Shown here: one piece after another, positions 43,960 to 52,730 of the stretch
How the letters are laid out: the number at the start of each line of letters is the position of its first letter
Numbering within the stretch: the stretch's first letter is position 1
Assembly: GCA_913775315.1 (NCBI GenBank)
Contig: CAJYIX010000012.1
Location: 1-52,827 of the forward strand
Reading direction: 5' to 3'
Length of the DNA stretch: 52,827 nt
DNA from: an uncultured Sphingomonas sp.
Lineage (GTDB): Bacteria > Pseudomonadota > Alphaproteobacteria > Sphingomonadales > Sphingomonadaceae
Notes under the pieces: model-generated
Seen by the model: only the letters and a program-made list of their open reading frames with translations
Database searches by the model: none
What the model was told of the DNA's origin: nothing
Translations under genes and position numbers: made by a program

Positions 43960-45309
43960 ATGCACGACGGGCGACCACCGATCGACGGGGCGGCGACCAC
44001 CGCAGGGGGCGAGCGCGTCCTGCGGCGGATCAGCCGGCGGCTGATGCCGCTGCTCTTCATCCTCTATCTCCTCGCCTATATCGACCGCCAGAACGTCTCC
44101 TATGCCAAGCTCGAGATGGTGGACGCGCTGGGCCTGTCGGAGGCGGCCTATGGGCTGGGGGCGAGCCTGTTCTTCCTCGGCTATTTTCTCTTCGAGGCGC
44201 CGTCGAGCGTCATCCTCGCGCGCGTCGGCGCGCGGGTGTGGTTCGCGCGGATCCTCGGCACCTGGGGCCTCATCACGATCGCGCTCGGCTTCACGCGCGA
44301 CGCCACGATGTTCTACGTGCTGCGCTTCCTGCTCGGCGTGGCGGAGGCCGGGTTCTTTCCCGGCGTCCTATTCGTCCTGACGCTCTGGTACCCACAGGCG
44401 CGGCGCGCGCAGATGGTCGGGTGGTTCATGATCGCCAGCGCGGTCGCCAACGCGGTCGGGTCGCTGATCGGCGGCGCGCTGCTCGAGATGGGCGGGCTCT
44501 GGGGGCTTGCCGGCTGGCAGTGGATCTTCGTCGCGACGGGCATCCCGGCGATGCTGATGACCCCCGTCGTGCTGCTCGCGTTGCCGAGCCGGCCCGAGGA
44601 TGCCCGCTTCCTCAGTTCGGCGGACAAGGCATGGCTGGCCGACACGCTGGCGGCCGAGCCGGCACAGGTGGTGGAGGGATCCGCCTGGCGCGCGATGGTC
44701 GATCCCGACGTCCTGCGGCTGGCCGCGCTCTATTTCGCCATGCCGCTCGGGGCATACGGCCTCAGCTATTGGCTGCCGACGATCGTTCGCGGGTTTGGCG
44801 CGACCGACCTTCAGAACGGGCTGCTCAACATCGTGCCCTGGGGCTGTGTCGGGCTCGCGCTCTGGGCGCTGCCGCGCCACGCCGCGCGATACGGGGCGAG
44901 CCGCTGGCATATCGTCGGGCCGATGCTCGTCGCGGCGGCGGCGCTGGTGGGCAGTGTTGTGCTGCCCGGCGCTTCGATCAAGTTCGCCTGCCTGTGCGTG
45001 GCCGCCGCGGCGGTGTTCGCGGGGCAACCGATGTTCTGGAGCGTTCCGCAGCGGCTGCTGACCGGCGCCCATGCCGCCGCGGGCCTCGCCGCGATCAACT
45101 CGATCGGCAATCTCGGCGGTTTCGCCGCGCAGAATGCGGTGCCGGCGATCCGCGATGCGACCGGCAGCAATCTGGCGCCGATGGCGCTGCTGTCGTTCGT
45201 CCTCACCCTGTCGGCCGCGGGGTTCTTCCTGCTGTTGCCCCGGATCGAGCGTAGCCGGTCACCCGCGCACCAGAAGCCGGCGCGCCAGCCTCGAGCGCGG
45301 CAGGGCTGA
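43960..45309 (+). CDS. MFS transporter, anion:cation symporter (ACS) type
   Basis: A 449-aa permease. The N-terminal helix signature LMPLLFILYLLAYIDRQNVSYAKLEM is the ACS family hallmark, followed by FFLGYFLFEAPSSVILARVGARVWFARI, and EAGFFPGVLFVLTLWYPQARRAQMVGWFM in helix 4-5. The ATG is preceded by GGAGGAGCGG. These proteins import organic acids such as quinate, phthalate, tartrate or hexuronates. It is monocistronic and converges on the NYN gene. The nearby shikimate-dehydrogenase remnant might hint at a lost quinate/shikimate locus, but that link is weak. Confidence 0.9.
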   Translation: MHDGRPPIDGAATTAGGERVLRRISRRLMPLLFILYLLAYIDRQNVSYAKLEMVDALGLSEAAYGLGASLFFLGYFLFEAPSSVILARVGARVWFARILGTWGLITIALGFTRDATMFYVLRFLLGVAEAGFFPGVLFVLTLWYPQARRAQMVGWFMIASAVANAVGSLIGGALLEMGGLWGLAGWQWIFVATGIPAMLMTPVVLLALPSRPEDARFLSSADKAWLADTLAAEPAQVVEGSAWRAMVDPDVLRLAALYFAMPLGAYGLSYWLPTIVRGFGATDLQNGLLNIVPWGCVGLALWALPRHAARYGASRWHIVGPMLVAAAALVGSVVLPGASIKFACLCVAAAAVFAGQPMFWSVPQRLLTGAHAAAGLAAINSIGNLGGFAAQNAVPAIRDATGSNLAPMALLSFVLTLSAAGFFLLLPRIERSRSPAHQKPARQPRARQG

Positions 45310-45311
45310 AG

Positions 45312-46139
45312 TCAGAATCGGGGTGACGGGGTCCGGTCCTTGTTACGCCGATCGGCGACGTAGCTCTGCCCGTTTTCCTCCGCGCGGACGATGTCGAACA
45401 GACCCACCGATTCGAACAGCTTCGAAAAATTGCGCGCGCCGTAATTCCGGGGATCGATCGGCGCCTGCCGCTTGACGGCGTTCCCCGCCGCACCGAGGGG
45501 CGCCCAGCCATCCTCGCCCGCCGTCGCCTGTACGGCGCCCCTCAAGACCTCGACGAGCTTCGCGTCCTGGCTCAGCGGCTTGGCGGGCTTGGCCTCGCTC
45601 GCGTCGGACCGGGCGGGCTTCGCCGTGGAGGGTAATGCGGCCGGCGCGGCAGGCTCAGGCTTGCCGGCGGGATTGTCCTCCTCCCCCAGCCGGTCGAGAT
45701 AGAGAAAGGTCGTGCACGCGTTGACGAACGGATCGGGCGTCTTGCGCTCACCGAAGCCATAGACGTCGTGCCCGTTCGCGCGAAGCTGCATCACCAGCGG
45801 CGTGAAGTCCGCATCACTCGACGCGATGCAGAACGCATCCAGCTTCTGGGTGTAAAGCAGCTCCATCGCATCGATGACCAGGGCGATGTCGGTCGCGTTC
45901 TTGCCCTTCGAATAGCTGAATTGCTGGATCGGCCGGATGGCATGCTCGTGCAGCTTGCCGGTCCAGCCCTTCAACCCGGTGCTGGTCCAATCGCCATAAG
46001 CACGCCGGATATTGGCAACGCCGTATTTGGAAAGCTCGGCCAGCATGGCGGCGATCTTGCCGTGCGAGACATTGTCCGCGTCGATCAGCAGGGCGATGCT
46101 TCGATCCGACGAGCGGGTGATGGAGGGGTTCACGATCAT
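45312..46139 (-). CDS. NYN-domain RNase-like protein with C-terminal OST-HTH/LOTUS domain
   Basis: A 275-aa protein. The start is ATG 46139 after GAGAGAGG; an upstream in-frame ATG at 46229 has no site. The N-terminal NYN/PIN-like nuclease domain shows IALLIDADNVSHGKIAAMLAEL, RRAYGDWTS, KNATDIALVIDAMELLY, and DAFCIASSDADFTPLVMQLRANGHDVYGFG, with the acidic residues expected to hold a metal. A Pro/Ala-rich linker (about 160-200) leads to a LOTUS-like domain (LVEVLRGAVQATAGEDGWAPLGAAGNAVKRQAP, NYGARNFSKLFESVGLFDI) thought to bind RNA. Related NYN proteins (Limkain-b1 type) are predicted RNases; the target is unknown. Confidence 0.88.
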   Translation of the reverse strand: MIVNPSITRSSDRSIALLIDADNVSHGKIAAMLAELSKYGVANIRRAYGDWTSTGLKGWTGKLHEHAIRPIQQFSYSKGKNATDIALVIDAMELLYTQKLDAFCIASSDADFTPLVMQLRANGHDVYGFGERKTPDPFVNACTTFLYLDRLGEEDNPAGKPEPAAPAALPSTAKPARSDASEAKPAKPLSQDAKLVEVLRGAVQATAGEDGWAPLGAAGNAVKRQAPIDPRNYGARNFSKLFESVGLFDIVRAEENGQSYVADRRNKDRTPSPRF

Positions 46140-46720
46140 GCCCGCCTCTCTCTCACGTTCGGTGATCGAGGTCGAGCGAAGCAAGCCGTCCATTCCGCTT
46201 GAGTCCGATGGCTCTTGCTGGGATTGCATCGAGGATCGCCGTCGAAGCCGTCGACGGATCGCTCGACCGCCGCCAGCAAGCGACCCGAAGCTGCCCGCCG
46301 ATCACCGCAAAGGCGAGCGGGATGTCGATTGCCGGCCCGCGTGGCTTCTCGAACAGCGCGACCGGTTGCGCTTCGGGCATCGCGGGTCCGACCACCGCGA
46401 TGGCAGGATGACCGACCACAACACCGACATGACCGGCTTTCGCAGCAGCGTCGCCGACGGCCTGCCCGGCGCCGATTTCGACTGCGTGCTGCAACTGGGC
46501 GCTGGCGGGGCCGGCGCCGCGGTGGCCGCGGCACTGATCGACCTGGGCACGAGGCGGCTCGAAATCTGCGACGTCGATCCCGCCCGGGCAGAAGCACTAG
46601 CGCAGCGCCTTCAGGCCCGCGCGGCGAGCGCTGATCGAAACTTCAACCTCTTCGACCCGATCACTGGAACGCGGCCGACGTTGCCGGCGGCCATACACGT
46701 TGGTATTCGTCGCACCCATA
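46140..46720. other. 581-bp stretch without an intact gene
   Basis: Between the NYN start and the esterase start no complete gene is visible. It contains the shikimate-dehydrogenase fragment described separately (46,390-46,630). The 5' part (46,140-46,390) has open frames on both strands, but none with a recognisable domain or ribosome site. It may also hold the NYN promoter. Confidence 0.6.
46390..46630 (+). pseudogene. Internal fragment of a shikimate dehydrogenase-like gene
   Basis: The plus frame reads DHRDGRMTDHNTDMTGFRSS, then VADGLPGADFDCVLQLGAGG, then AGAAVAAALIDLGTRRLEIC and DVDPARAEALAQRLQAR. This is the hinge and NADP-binding start of AroE/YdiB-type enzymes: the HNTD segment and the GAGGAGAAV Rossmann turn are both present. 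Neither the N-terminal substrate domain nor the C-terminal half follows in any frame I can see, so this is a relic of about 80 codons. Boundaries are approximate. Confidence 0.65.
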
Positions 46721-47617
46721 ATGATGCAACGACATGTGCGCCCGGCCCTCGTCATCCTGCTCGGGTCGCTGATCGGGGCGTGCTCGCCGCTCACCACCTT
46801 CGATCGGCTGGTGCCGAAGGATCGCGGCGGCGAACGCGTCGCCAGCGATCTCGCCTACGGCCCGGACGCGCGCCAGCGGCTGGACGTCTATGCACCCCGG
46901 GGCAAGTGCACGGCGCCGCGGCCGGTGGTGGTGTTCTTCTATGGCGGCAGCTGGAACAGCGGGACGCGCCGCGGCTATGCGTTCGTCGGCCGCGCACTCG
47001 CGGCGCGCGGCTTCGTCACCGTCGTGCCGGACTACCGGCTGGTGCCCGAGGTCCGCTACCCCGCCTTTGTCCAGGATGGCGCCGCGGCCGTGCGGTGGGC
47101 GACCGAGCATGCCGGCGCCTATTGCGGCGACGGCAGGTCGATCGTGCTGATGGGCCACTCGGCCGGCGCCTATATCGCCGCGATGCTGGCCGTCGATCCG
47201 CGCTGGCTAAGGCACGCGCGATCCGCCGTGAAGGGGCTGGTCGGCCTCGCCGGCCCGTATGACTTCGCGCCGTTCGACGTCGAGGCGAGCCGTGCCGCCT
47301 TCGGCCAAGCACCGGACCCGGCCGATACGCAGCCGGTGACCTTTGCGGGAGCGGGCGATCCTCCCGCGCTTCTCCTCTACGGGACCGCCGATACGGTCGT
47401 GCTCCCGCGCAACAGCGAGGCGCTGGCCGCCCGGCTGCGCGCGGGGGGCGTGGCGGTCGACAGCCGCGCCTATCCCAAGCTCGGTCATGTCGGAATCGTG
47501 CTCGCCCTCGCCCGTCCCTTTCGAGGCCGCGCGCCGGTGCTCGACGATATTTCCACCTTCATCCGCCAGGTCACGCATGGCGTCCCAGCAACGGGCGTCG
47601 TAAACGGGACGGAGTGA
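46721..47617 (+). CDS. Alpha/beta-hydrolase esterase, probable lipoprotein
   Basis: A protein of about 298 aa. The start is ATG 46721 or 46724; ATG 46700 is less likely because the hydrophobic signal begins at MQRHVRPALVILLGSLIGAC, ending in a lipobox-like Cys. The esterase core has an oxyanion region FFYGGSWNSG (YGG in place of HGG), the nucleophile Ser in MGHSAGAYIAAM at about 145, Asp in LLYGTADTVVLP, and His in KLGHVGIVLAL. It resembles kynurenine formamidase/carboxylesterase-type proteins. It follows the shikimate-dehydrogenase relic and precedes DUF427. Substrate not known. Confidence 0.87.
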   Translation: MMQRHVRPALVILLGSLIGACSPLTTFDRLVPKDRGGERVASDLAYGPDARQRLDVYAPRGKCTAPRPVVVFFYGGSWNSGTRRGYAFVGRALAARGFVTVVPDYRLVPEVRYPAFVQDGAAAVRWATEHAGAYCGDGRSIVLMGHSAGAYIAAMLAVDPRWLRHARSAVKGLVGLAGPYDFAPFDVEASRAAFGQAPDPADTQPVTFAGAGDPPALLLYGTADTVVLPRNSEALAARLRAGGVAVDSRAYPKLGHVGIVLALARPFRGRAPVLDDISTFIRQVTHGVPATGVVNGTE

Positions 47618-47675
47618 ACCGGCAGCGGCAAAAGGGCGCGACCCGACTGACCGATGCGGCATCAGGAGAACGGAC

Positions 47676-47957
47676 GTGGTCGAAGCTCGATGGAACGGCG
47701 CATTGATTGCGCGCAGCGACGATACCGTGATCGTCGAAAGCAACCATTATTTCCCAGCCGACAGCGTCGACGCGACCGTCCTTCAGCCCAGCAGCAAGAC
47801 AACGATCTGCCCCTGGAAGGGGACGGCCCATTATTACAGCCTGCACGTGGGCGGGGCGGAGAACACAGACGCCGCGTGGTACTATCCCGAGCCCAAGGCA
47901 GCGGCCGAGGAAATTCGCGGCCGCATCGCGTTCTGGAAGGGCGTGACGGTAAGCTAG
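47676..47957 (+). CDS. DUF427 domain protein
   Basis: A 93-aa cytoplasmic protein starting at GTG 47676, 6 bp after AGGAGAA. It covers nearly the whole DUF427 family: ARWNGALIARSDDTVIVESNHYFPADSV, TTICPWKGTAHYYSLHVGG, and DAAWYYPEPKAAAEEIRGRIAFWKGV. DUF427 proteins are small beta-barrel proteins of uncertain role. It follows the esterase gene by 58 bp. Confidence 0.9.
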   Translation: MVEARWNGALIARSDDTVIVESNHYFPADSVDATVLQPSSKTTICPWKGTAHYYSLHVGGAENTDAAWYYPEPKAAAEEIRGRIAFWKGVTVS

Positions 47958-47984
47958 CTGAATTGACCAGCCGGGACCGCGCCC

Positions 47985-48007
47985 GCGCACCGATCGTGGC
48001 GGTGCGC
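47985..48007. terminator. Weak hairpin between DUF427 and radical SAM genes
   Basis: GCGCACCG and CGGTGCGC form an 8-bp stem with a 7-base loop, in the 130-bp gap between two convergent genes. No T-run is present; it may be a bidirectional stop. Confidence 0.3.
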
Positions 48008-48087
48008 GATGTGCCGTGCGTGCGGCGGATCGATGCGACGTGAAGGCGCCGAGGGCCGGAACCACCGCAAGACCGTCGTACGCGGCC

Positions 48088-49071
48088 TCAAGCCACCAGC
48101 GGCGCCATGGGTTCGAACTTGGCGAATTGCTGGGTGCTCGGGCAATCGGCGCAGTCGCGGTGCGCACGGGTGCGCTGATGCGATATCAGGCGCTGCGGCA
48201 GGGTACCGAGATCTTCCGGGCTTCGCAGATCGTCCACCCGGACCCCGAAATGCTCGGGCGCGAAGCTGCACGGGACGATCCGCCCAGCTTCATCGACGAA
48301 CAGGAAGGTTTCGGCCACCCGGCAATCGGTGATGGGAAGCGCTCTTCCCGCCACGCTGTCCTCGAACCGCTGTAGATGGGCAGCGCCGCCGACCAGCCGC
48401 GTCCCCATCCGGGCAAGCTCGGCGCGTAGTCGCGACACTTCTTCCACCAGACGCGCGACGTCGCCGGGCCGCAGGCGATGGCCGGGATAGAATTCGGGCC
48501 GGTCGCGCCCGCCCAGCTGATTGAAGCTGATTTCGTCGACGCCCCATCCCGCAAGCGTGCGGCACAAGGACGCGAACCCGGCGACGTTGTCGTGCATCAG
48601 CACGATGTTGACCCGGACCCGGAGCGGCGCGCCTGCCGCGTCGCGTTCGGCCACCAGCGCGGGCACCGTCCGGGCGAGCTTTGCGAACGCGCCGGGCCGG
48701 CCGCGCATGGCATCGTGAAAGTCGGCGGCACCGTCGACGCTGATCGTCACCTCGCGATAGCGTTGGACCAGCTCGGCGCGCACCTGCGACGAACCCAGGC
48801 GGGTGCCGGTGGTTATCAGGCTGAGGTCGACACCGCGCGCGGCGGCACGCGCGTCCAGTTTGGCGCGCGGCCCCCACAGCAAGGGCTCGCCGCCAAGCCA
48901 GCTCAGCAGCACGGGCCGCCCGGTCGCCGTCCGCCACGCGCCGAGCAGGTCGATGAACCCCGCGACGCGGTCCGGGTCCACTTCCTCGCGCGGTATTTCA
49001 AGCCGTTTGTCGTAGGCGCAGAACGGGCAGGCCAGATTGCAATGGTTAGAGACGCGCCACAGAACGATCAT
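48088..49071 (-). CDS. Radical SAM protein linked to NAD-salvage genes
   Basis: A 327-aa radical SAM enzyme. The iron-sulfur site is CNLACPFC near residue 12, followed by the SAM motif region LSWLGGEPLLWG and the beta-strand segment VTISVDGAADFHDAMRG. The C-terminal third has more cysteines (DCRVAETFLFVDEAGRIVPCSF and HRDCADCPST) resembling a SPASM/Twitch region for extra clusters. The ATG at 49071 overlaps the nicotinamidase-like stop. No small precursor peptide is visible beside it. Its role in or near NAD metabolism is unknown; co-regulation with the nicotinamidase gene is the main clue. Confidence 0.87.
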   Translation of the reverse strand: MIVLWRVSNHCNLACPFCAYDKRLEIPREEVDPDRVAGFIDLLGAWRTATGRPVLLSWLGGEPLLWGPRAKLDARAAARGVDLSLITTGTRLGSSQVRAELVQRYREVTISVDGAADFHDAMRGRPGAFAKLARTVPALVAERDAAGAPLRVRVNIVLMHDNVAGFASLCRTLAGWGVDEISFNQLGGRDRPEFYPGHRLRPGDVARLVEEVSRLRAELARMGTRLVGGAAHLQRFEDSVAGRALPITDCRVAETFLFVDEAGRIVPCSFAPEHFGVRVDDLRSPEDLGTLPQRLISHQRTRAHRDCADCPSTQQFAKFEPMAPLVA

Positions 49072-49661
49072 GCCGGCGCACCCAGTCGCACCGGCGCGGT
49101 CACGAAATCCTCGGCGACGACCTGCTCGATCGCCCGCGCGATTCCGCGGGTCAGCCCCGCCGGCACCTCGACCGCGAAGCCGCGCGCCACCAGACCCTCG
49201 ATCGCCCAGCGCACGCAGTAATCGGCCGCGACGCCGATCACCGCCACCTCTCGCACGCCGCGCGCATGCAGCGCCGCGAAGAACGCATCGCGGCCCTCGG
49301 CCCCGCCCGTGGCGACCGCCTCGATCACGACGTCGGTCTCCGCCCACATATCGAACACGCCCTTTTCGAGCCGATAGACCGCAATCCCCGGATCGACCGC
49401 GGCGAAATCGAGCATGTTCGCCCAGCCCGGCGTGCCACGCACGCAGTGAAGCGGAAACTGATCGGCCTCGGCCGAGGCCGGATAGGTGTCGGCCGAATGG
49501 GTGTCGAACGTGAACAGCACCCCGGCGGTGTCCGACGGCCGAAGCGAGGCGAGCCAGTGCTGCATCGGCGCGACCAGCGTCTCGGCCCCGGCGACGGCCA
49601 GCGCCCCGTCCGCTGTCATGAAATCGGCCTGTGTATCCACCACGATCACGAAGCGCCGCAT
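49068..49661 (-). CDS. pncA: Isochorismatase-family hydrolase, nicotinamidase (PncA)-like
   Basis: A 197-aa cysteine hydrolase predicted to convert nicotinamide to nicotinate. The catalytic triad is Asp9 in VVDTQADFM, Lys in RLEKGVFD and Cys in VAADYCVRWA. The metal-binding segment DTHSADTYP with a later His (FPLHC) is also present. The ATG at 49661 follows GGGAG; a longer reading to 49700 would run into the promoter. It faces the NrtR-like regulator across a 59-bp gap, and a nicotinate phosphoribosyltransferase lies beside that regulator. This makes the nicotinamidase call likely over other isochorismatase hydrolases. Confidence 0.85.
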   Translation of the reverse strand: MRRFVIVVDTQADFMTADGALAVAGAETLVAPMQHWLASLRPSDTAGVLFTFDTHSADTYPASAEADQFPLHCVRGTPGWANMLDFAAVDPGIAVYRLEKGVFDMWAETDVVIEAVATGGAEGRDAFFAALHARGVREVAVIGVAADYCVRWAIEGLVARGFAVEVPAGLTRGIARAIEQVVAEDFVTAPVRLGAPA

Positions 49662-49685
49662 CGTCGCATCTCCCACCAGTCCGCC

Positions 49686-49712
49686 TTGACATATTCGCAC
49701 TTCGCATATAAG
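49686..49712 (+). promoter_or_regulatory. Promoter between pncA-like and nrtR-like genes
   Basis: TTGACA (49,686-49,691) and TATAAG (49,707-49,712) are 15 bp apart, 8 bp before the regulator's ATG. The transcript could thus be nearly leaderless; only a weak AAGTAAAG precedes the ATG. The region is AT-rich for this genome and has interrupted symmetry (ATATTCGC and GCATAT), a plausible NrtR operator. Confidence 0.5.
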
Positions 49713-49720
49713 TAAAGTGC

Positions 49721-50449
49721 ATGACGGATATAAGAGACGATGCGTTCTTCGGTGATTATGACCCGGCGGCGTATGCCCGCCCGTCGGTCACGGTCGATCT
49801 CGTGCTGCTCGGCATCCGTCGCGGGCGGCTGTCGGCACTGCTGATGCGGCGCGAGCAGCCGCCACAGGCCGGCCGCTGGGCCCTGCCCGGCGGCTTCGTC
49901 GCGATCGACGAAAGCCTCGACGCCGCCGCGGCGCGCGTGCTTCGCGACAAGGTGGGTCTCGACGGTGCCCATCTCGAGCAGCTCTACAGTTTCGGGGCGG
50001 TCGATCGCGATCCGCGGATGCGGATCATCACCATCGCCTATCTGGCATTGCTGCGCGAGGAACAGGTCGAGGCGGCCGTGCGCGCGGGTCGGGTCGCCGT
50101 TGCCGCGCTGGAGGGCGATCCGGCGACAGCGATCGGCGAGGATCGGATTACCCTGCCGCTCGCCTTCGACCACCGAACGATCCTGACGCTCGCGCGTGAT
50201 CGGCTACGCGGCAAGATCGATTATTCGGACCTCGCCTTTGCCTTCCTGCCCCCGCGCTTCACGCTGCGTGCGCTTCAGGACGTGCATGAGGCGGTGTTAG
50301 GCACGCCGCTCAACAAGCCCGCTTTCCGCCGCCGCATGCTTGATCGAGGCTGGCTGGTGGCGACGGGCCTGCGCGAGGACGAGGCATCGCATCGCCCCGC
50401 CGAACTCTTCACCCTCGGCGGCGCCCGCCGACCGGCCCGGAGCCAGTGA
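49721..50449 (+). CDS. nrtR: NrtR-like Nudix-related transcriptional regulator of NAD metabolism
   Basis: A 242-aa regulator of the NrtR type: an N-terminal Nudix-fold sensor for ADP-ribose-like ligands and a C-terminal winged helix. The Nudix box reads [20 protein letters not shown]; the catalytic REUXEEXGU glutamates are replaced (RVLRDKVGL), as expected for regulators that no longer hydrolyse. The C-terminal part ([38 protein letters not shown]) is the DNA-binding winged helix. It overlaps the phosphoribosyltransferase gene and is divergent from the nicotinamidase gene, so it most likely represses both. Confidence 0.88.
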   Translation: MTDIRDDAFFGDYDPAAYARPSVTVDLVLLGIRRGRLSALLMRREQPPQAGRWALPGGFVAIDESLDAAAARVLRDKVGLDGAHLEQLYSFGAVDRDPRMRIITIAYLALLREEQVEAAVRAGRVAVAALEGDPATAIGEDRITLPLAFDHRTILTLARDRLRGKIDYSDLAFAFLPPRFTLRALQDVHEAVLGTPLNKPAFRRRMLDRGWLVATGLREDEASHRPAELFTLGGARRPARSQ

Positions 50450-51753
50450 TGGTCTATACCGATATCGCAACGCGCACCTATGATCACGGCTGGCGGCTGG
50501 ACCCGATCGTGCGCAGCCTGCTGGACACCGATTTCTACAAGCTGCTGATGCTCCAGCTCATCTGGCGGCTCCACCGGGACACGCACGCGACCTTCGCGCT
50601 CATCAATCGCACCCGCTCGGTCCGTCTCGCCGACGTGATTGACGAGGGCGAGTTGCGCGCACAGCTCGATCACGCGCGCACGCTGCGGCTGGGCAAGAAG
50701 GAGCTGATCTGGCTCGCCGGCAACAGTTTCTATGGCAAGGCACGGATGTTCGACCCCGACTTCCTCGCCTGGCTCAAGGACTTCCAATTGCCCGAATACG
50801 ACCTGCGCGTCGTAGACGGCCAGTTCGAACTGCACTTCGCCGGACCGTGGACGCACACCACGATGTGGGAGATCCCGGCGCTGTCGATCATCAACGAGCT
50901 GCGCGCCCGCGCAGGCATGGCGGGCAAGGACCGCTTCGCGCTCGATATCCTCTATGCTCGCGCCAAGACCCGGCTGTGGGACAAGGTCGAGCGGCTGCGC
51001 CGGCTGCCCGACCTCGTGCTGTCGGATTTCGGCACGCGCCGGCGACACGGTTTCCTGTGGCAGCGCTGGTGCGTTGAAGCGGTCAAGGAGGGGCTCGGCG
51101 ATCGCTTCATCGGCACCTCGAACGTGCTGCTGGCGATGGACAGCGATCTCGAGGCGATCGGCACCAATGCGCACGAATTGCCGATGGTGCTCGCCGCGCT
51201 GGCGCAAGACGATGCCGCGCTGGCCGCGGCGCCCTATCGCGTGCTCGACGAGTGGCGGCGCACCTATGACGGCAATCTCCTGATCGCCCTCCCCGATGCG
51301 TTCGGGACGACGGCGTTCCTGCGCGACGCGCCCGAATGGGTCGCGGACTGGACGGGCTTCCGCCCCGACAGTGCGCCGCCGATCGCGGGCGGCGAGCAAA
51401 TCCTAGAATGGTGGTGCGCCCGCGGCCGCGACCCGCGCGAGAAGCTGCTGATCTTCTCAGACGGAATGGATGTCGATTCGATCGAGGCAACCTACGCTCA
51501 TTTCCACGGCCGTGTGCGCACCAGCTTCGGCTGGGGTACCAACCTGACCAACGACTTTCGCGACTGCGATCCCGACGGCGGTGCGGGCCTCGCGCCGATA
51601 TCGTTGGTCTGCAAGGTCGTGAGCGCCGACGGTCGGCCGGCAGTCAAGCTCTCCGACAATCCCGCAAAGGCCACCGGCGAACCCAAGGAGATCGAGCGCT
51701 ACCTTCGCGTCTTCGGCAACGCGGATCGCGGCGTTCAGCCTGTCCTCGTCTGA
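50449..51753 (+). CDS. pncB: Nicotinate phosphoribosyltransferase
   Basis: A 434-aa enzyme of the Preiss-Handler NAD route, making nicotinate mononucleotide from nicotinate and PRPP. Family segments are [20 protein letters not shown] at the N-terminus, [45 protein letters not shown] and [35 protein letters not shown]. Length fits bacterial PncB. The start is ATG 50449 (sharing one base with the NrtR stop); GTG 50446 is equally possible. With PncA it completes nicotinamide salvage under the NrtR-like regulator. Confidence 0.93.
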   Translation: MVYTDIATRTYDHGWRLDPIVRSLLDTDFYKLLMLQLIWRLHRDTHATFALINRTRSVRLADVIDEGELRAQLDHARTLRLGKKELIWLAGNSFYGKARMFDPDFLAWLKDFQLPEYDLRVVDGQFELHFAGPWTHTTMWEIPALSIINELRARAGMAGKDRFALDILYARAKTRLWDKVERLRRLPDLVLSDFGTRRRHGFLWQRWCVEAVKEGLGDRFIGTSNVLLAMDSDLEAIGTNAHELPMVLAALAQDDAALAAAPYRVLDEWRRTYDGNLLIALPDAFGTTAFLRDAPEWVADWTGFRPDSAPPIAGGEQILEWWCARGRDPREKLLIFSDGMDVDSIEATYAHFHGRVRTSFGWGTNLTNDFRDCDPDGGAGLAPISLVCKVVSADGRPAVKLSDNPAKATGEPKEIERYLRVFGNADRGVQPVLV

Positions 51754-52447
51754 CCGCTTATCACGACGCAGCTTTGTCGGCGTCAGGCCCGCTCTCGCCG
51801 TCCGGACGACCGCTACCGGCCAATAGGTTGGCTGCCGATCAGAGCGCCTGCTGGTAATTTTCCCGTCTGTCGGCGCCAATGACGCTGCGTCGGCCATCGA
51901 GCGGTGACGGGACGATCCCCGAAACCAGCCATCCGTTCGACTATGCCAGCCGCCGATACGGCTTCCCCGGCCGTGTATCGTCGAGACGCCCCGAGACGAG
52001 CCGTGCGAACCGCAAGTCGTTCGCATCGTGGCCGCTATGGACCCGCAGGTCACGCCAGTGACGCTCGAGGCCAAGTGACGTTTAGGTCGACGACGCGCCG
52101 ACCAGCGCGAACAGATTCGTGGCGATGGCGAGACTGACCTAATCGGCCAGTACCGTGGCGCCGAGCGCAAGCACTGCCGCCTCCGCGATCCGCGTTTCTC
52201 CTCTCAGGACCGGGAGCAAACGAGCGCTGCGGCGCAGCCGAACAACACTTCGAGCGCGGCGAGAACGGGCGTGGATCATTGGGTGCTCGCGCGTGTTTGT
52301 CACCGCGGCCCCCGACCGGGAGTGCGGCCTCGCGCGAAGCTGCGGCACCATGTCGTCGAAAGCCGCGCGCGCGATGCCGACATCGACCGCAACGTGGAGG
52401 GCGTCCCGGAGCGGAGGTAGTCGCCCTAATGGCGTTTGCCATGAACG
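51754..52447. other. 694-bp stretch without an intact gene; decayed coding traces
   Basis: No intact gene is recognisable between pncB and the tRNA terminator. On the minus strand, from about 52,240 down to 51,945, pieces separated by stops read like a lost protein. They include EAAVLALGATVLAD, then VSLAIATNLFALVGA, then ERHWRDLRVHSG and GKPYRRLA. I do not recognise the family, and the in-frame stops suggest a pseudogene or chance. The 51,754-51,940 part shows nothing. Confidence 0.4.
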
Positions 52448-52485
52448 AAAACAGCCCCTCTCGCAGTGGCGAGAGGGGCTGTTTT
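52448..52485 (-). terminator. Rho-independent terminator of the rRNA operon
   Basis: Perfect 17-bp arms (AAAACAGCCCCTCTCGC at 52,448-52,464 and GCGAGAGGGGCTGTTTT at 52,469-52,485) with a 4-base loop. It lies 8 bp past the tRNA-Met 3' end and has T-runs on both strands, so it can also stop transcription from the left. Confidence 0.93.
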
Positions 52486-52492
52486 ATATCGT

Positions 52493-52569
<77 letters not shown>

Positions 52570-52730
52570 CCAAGAGTGTTTGACGAGATTGTGGTGGACC
52601 GGAGCCGTGAGGCTCCGCAAGGCCGACTGGCCGTCGCGCCTTATTGGCGCGGAAGCCAAAACCGCGGAGCGGCTGCCGGCGCTTGAGGCCACAAAATTGC
52701 GAATGGGTTTCCCTGTCTCACCGCCTTCAA
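52570..52730 (-). other. 5S-tRNA spacer of the rRNA operon
   Basis: 161 bp between initiator tRNA and 5S rRNA with no gene. It contains the short inverted pairing CCGTGAGGCTCCGCAAGG near 52,604-52,621 and is presumably removed during rRNA processing. Confidence 0.6.
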
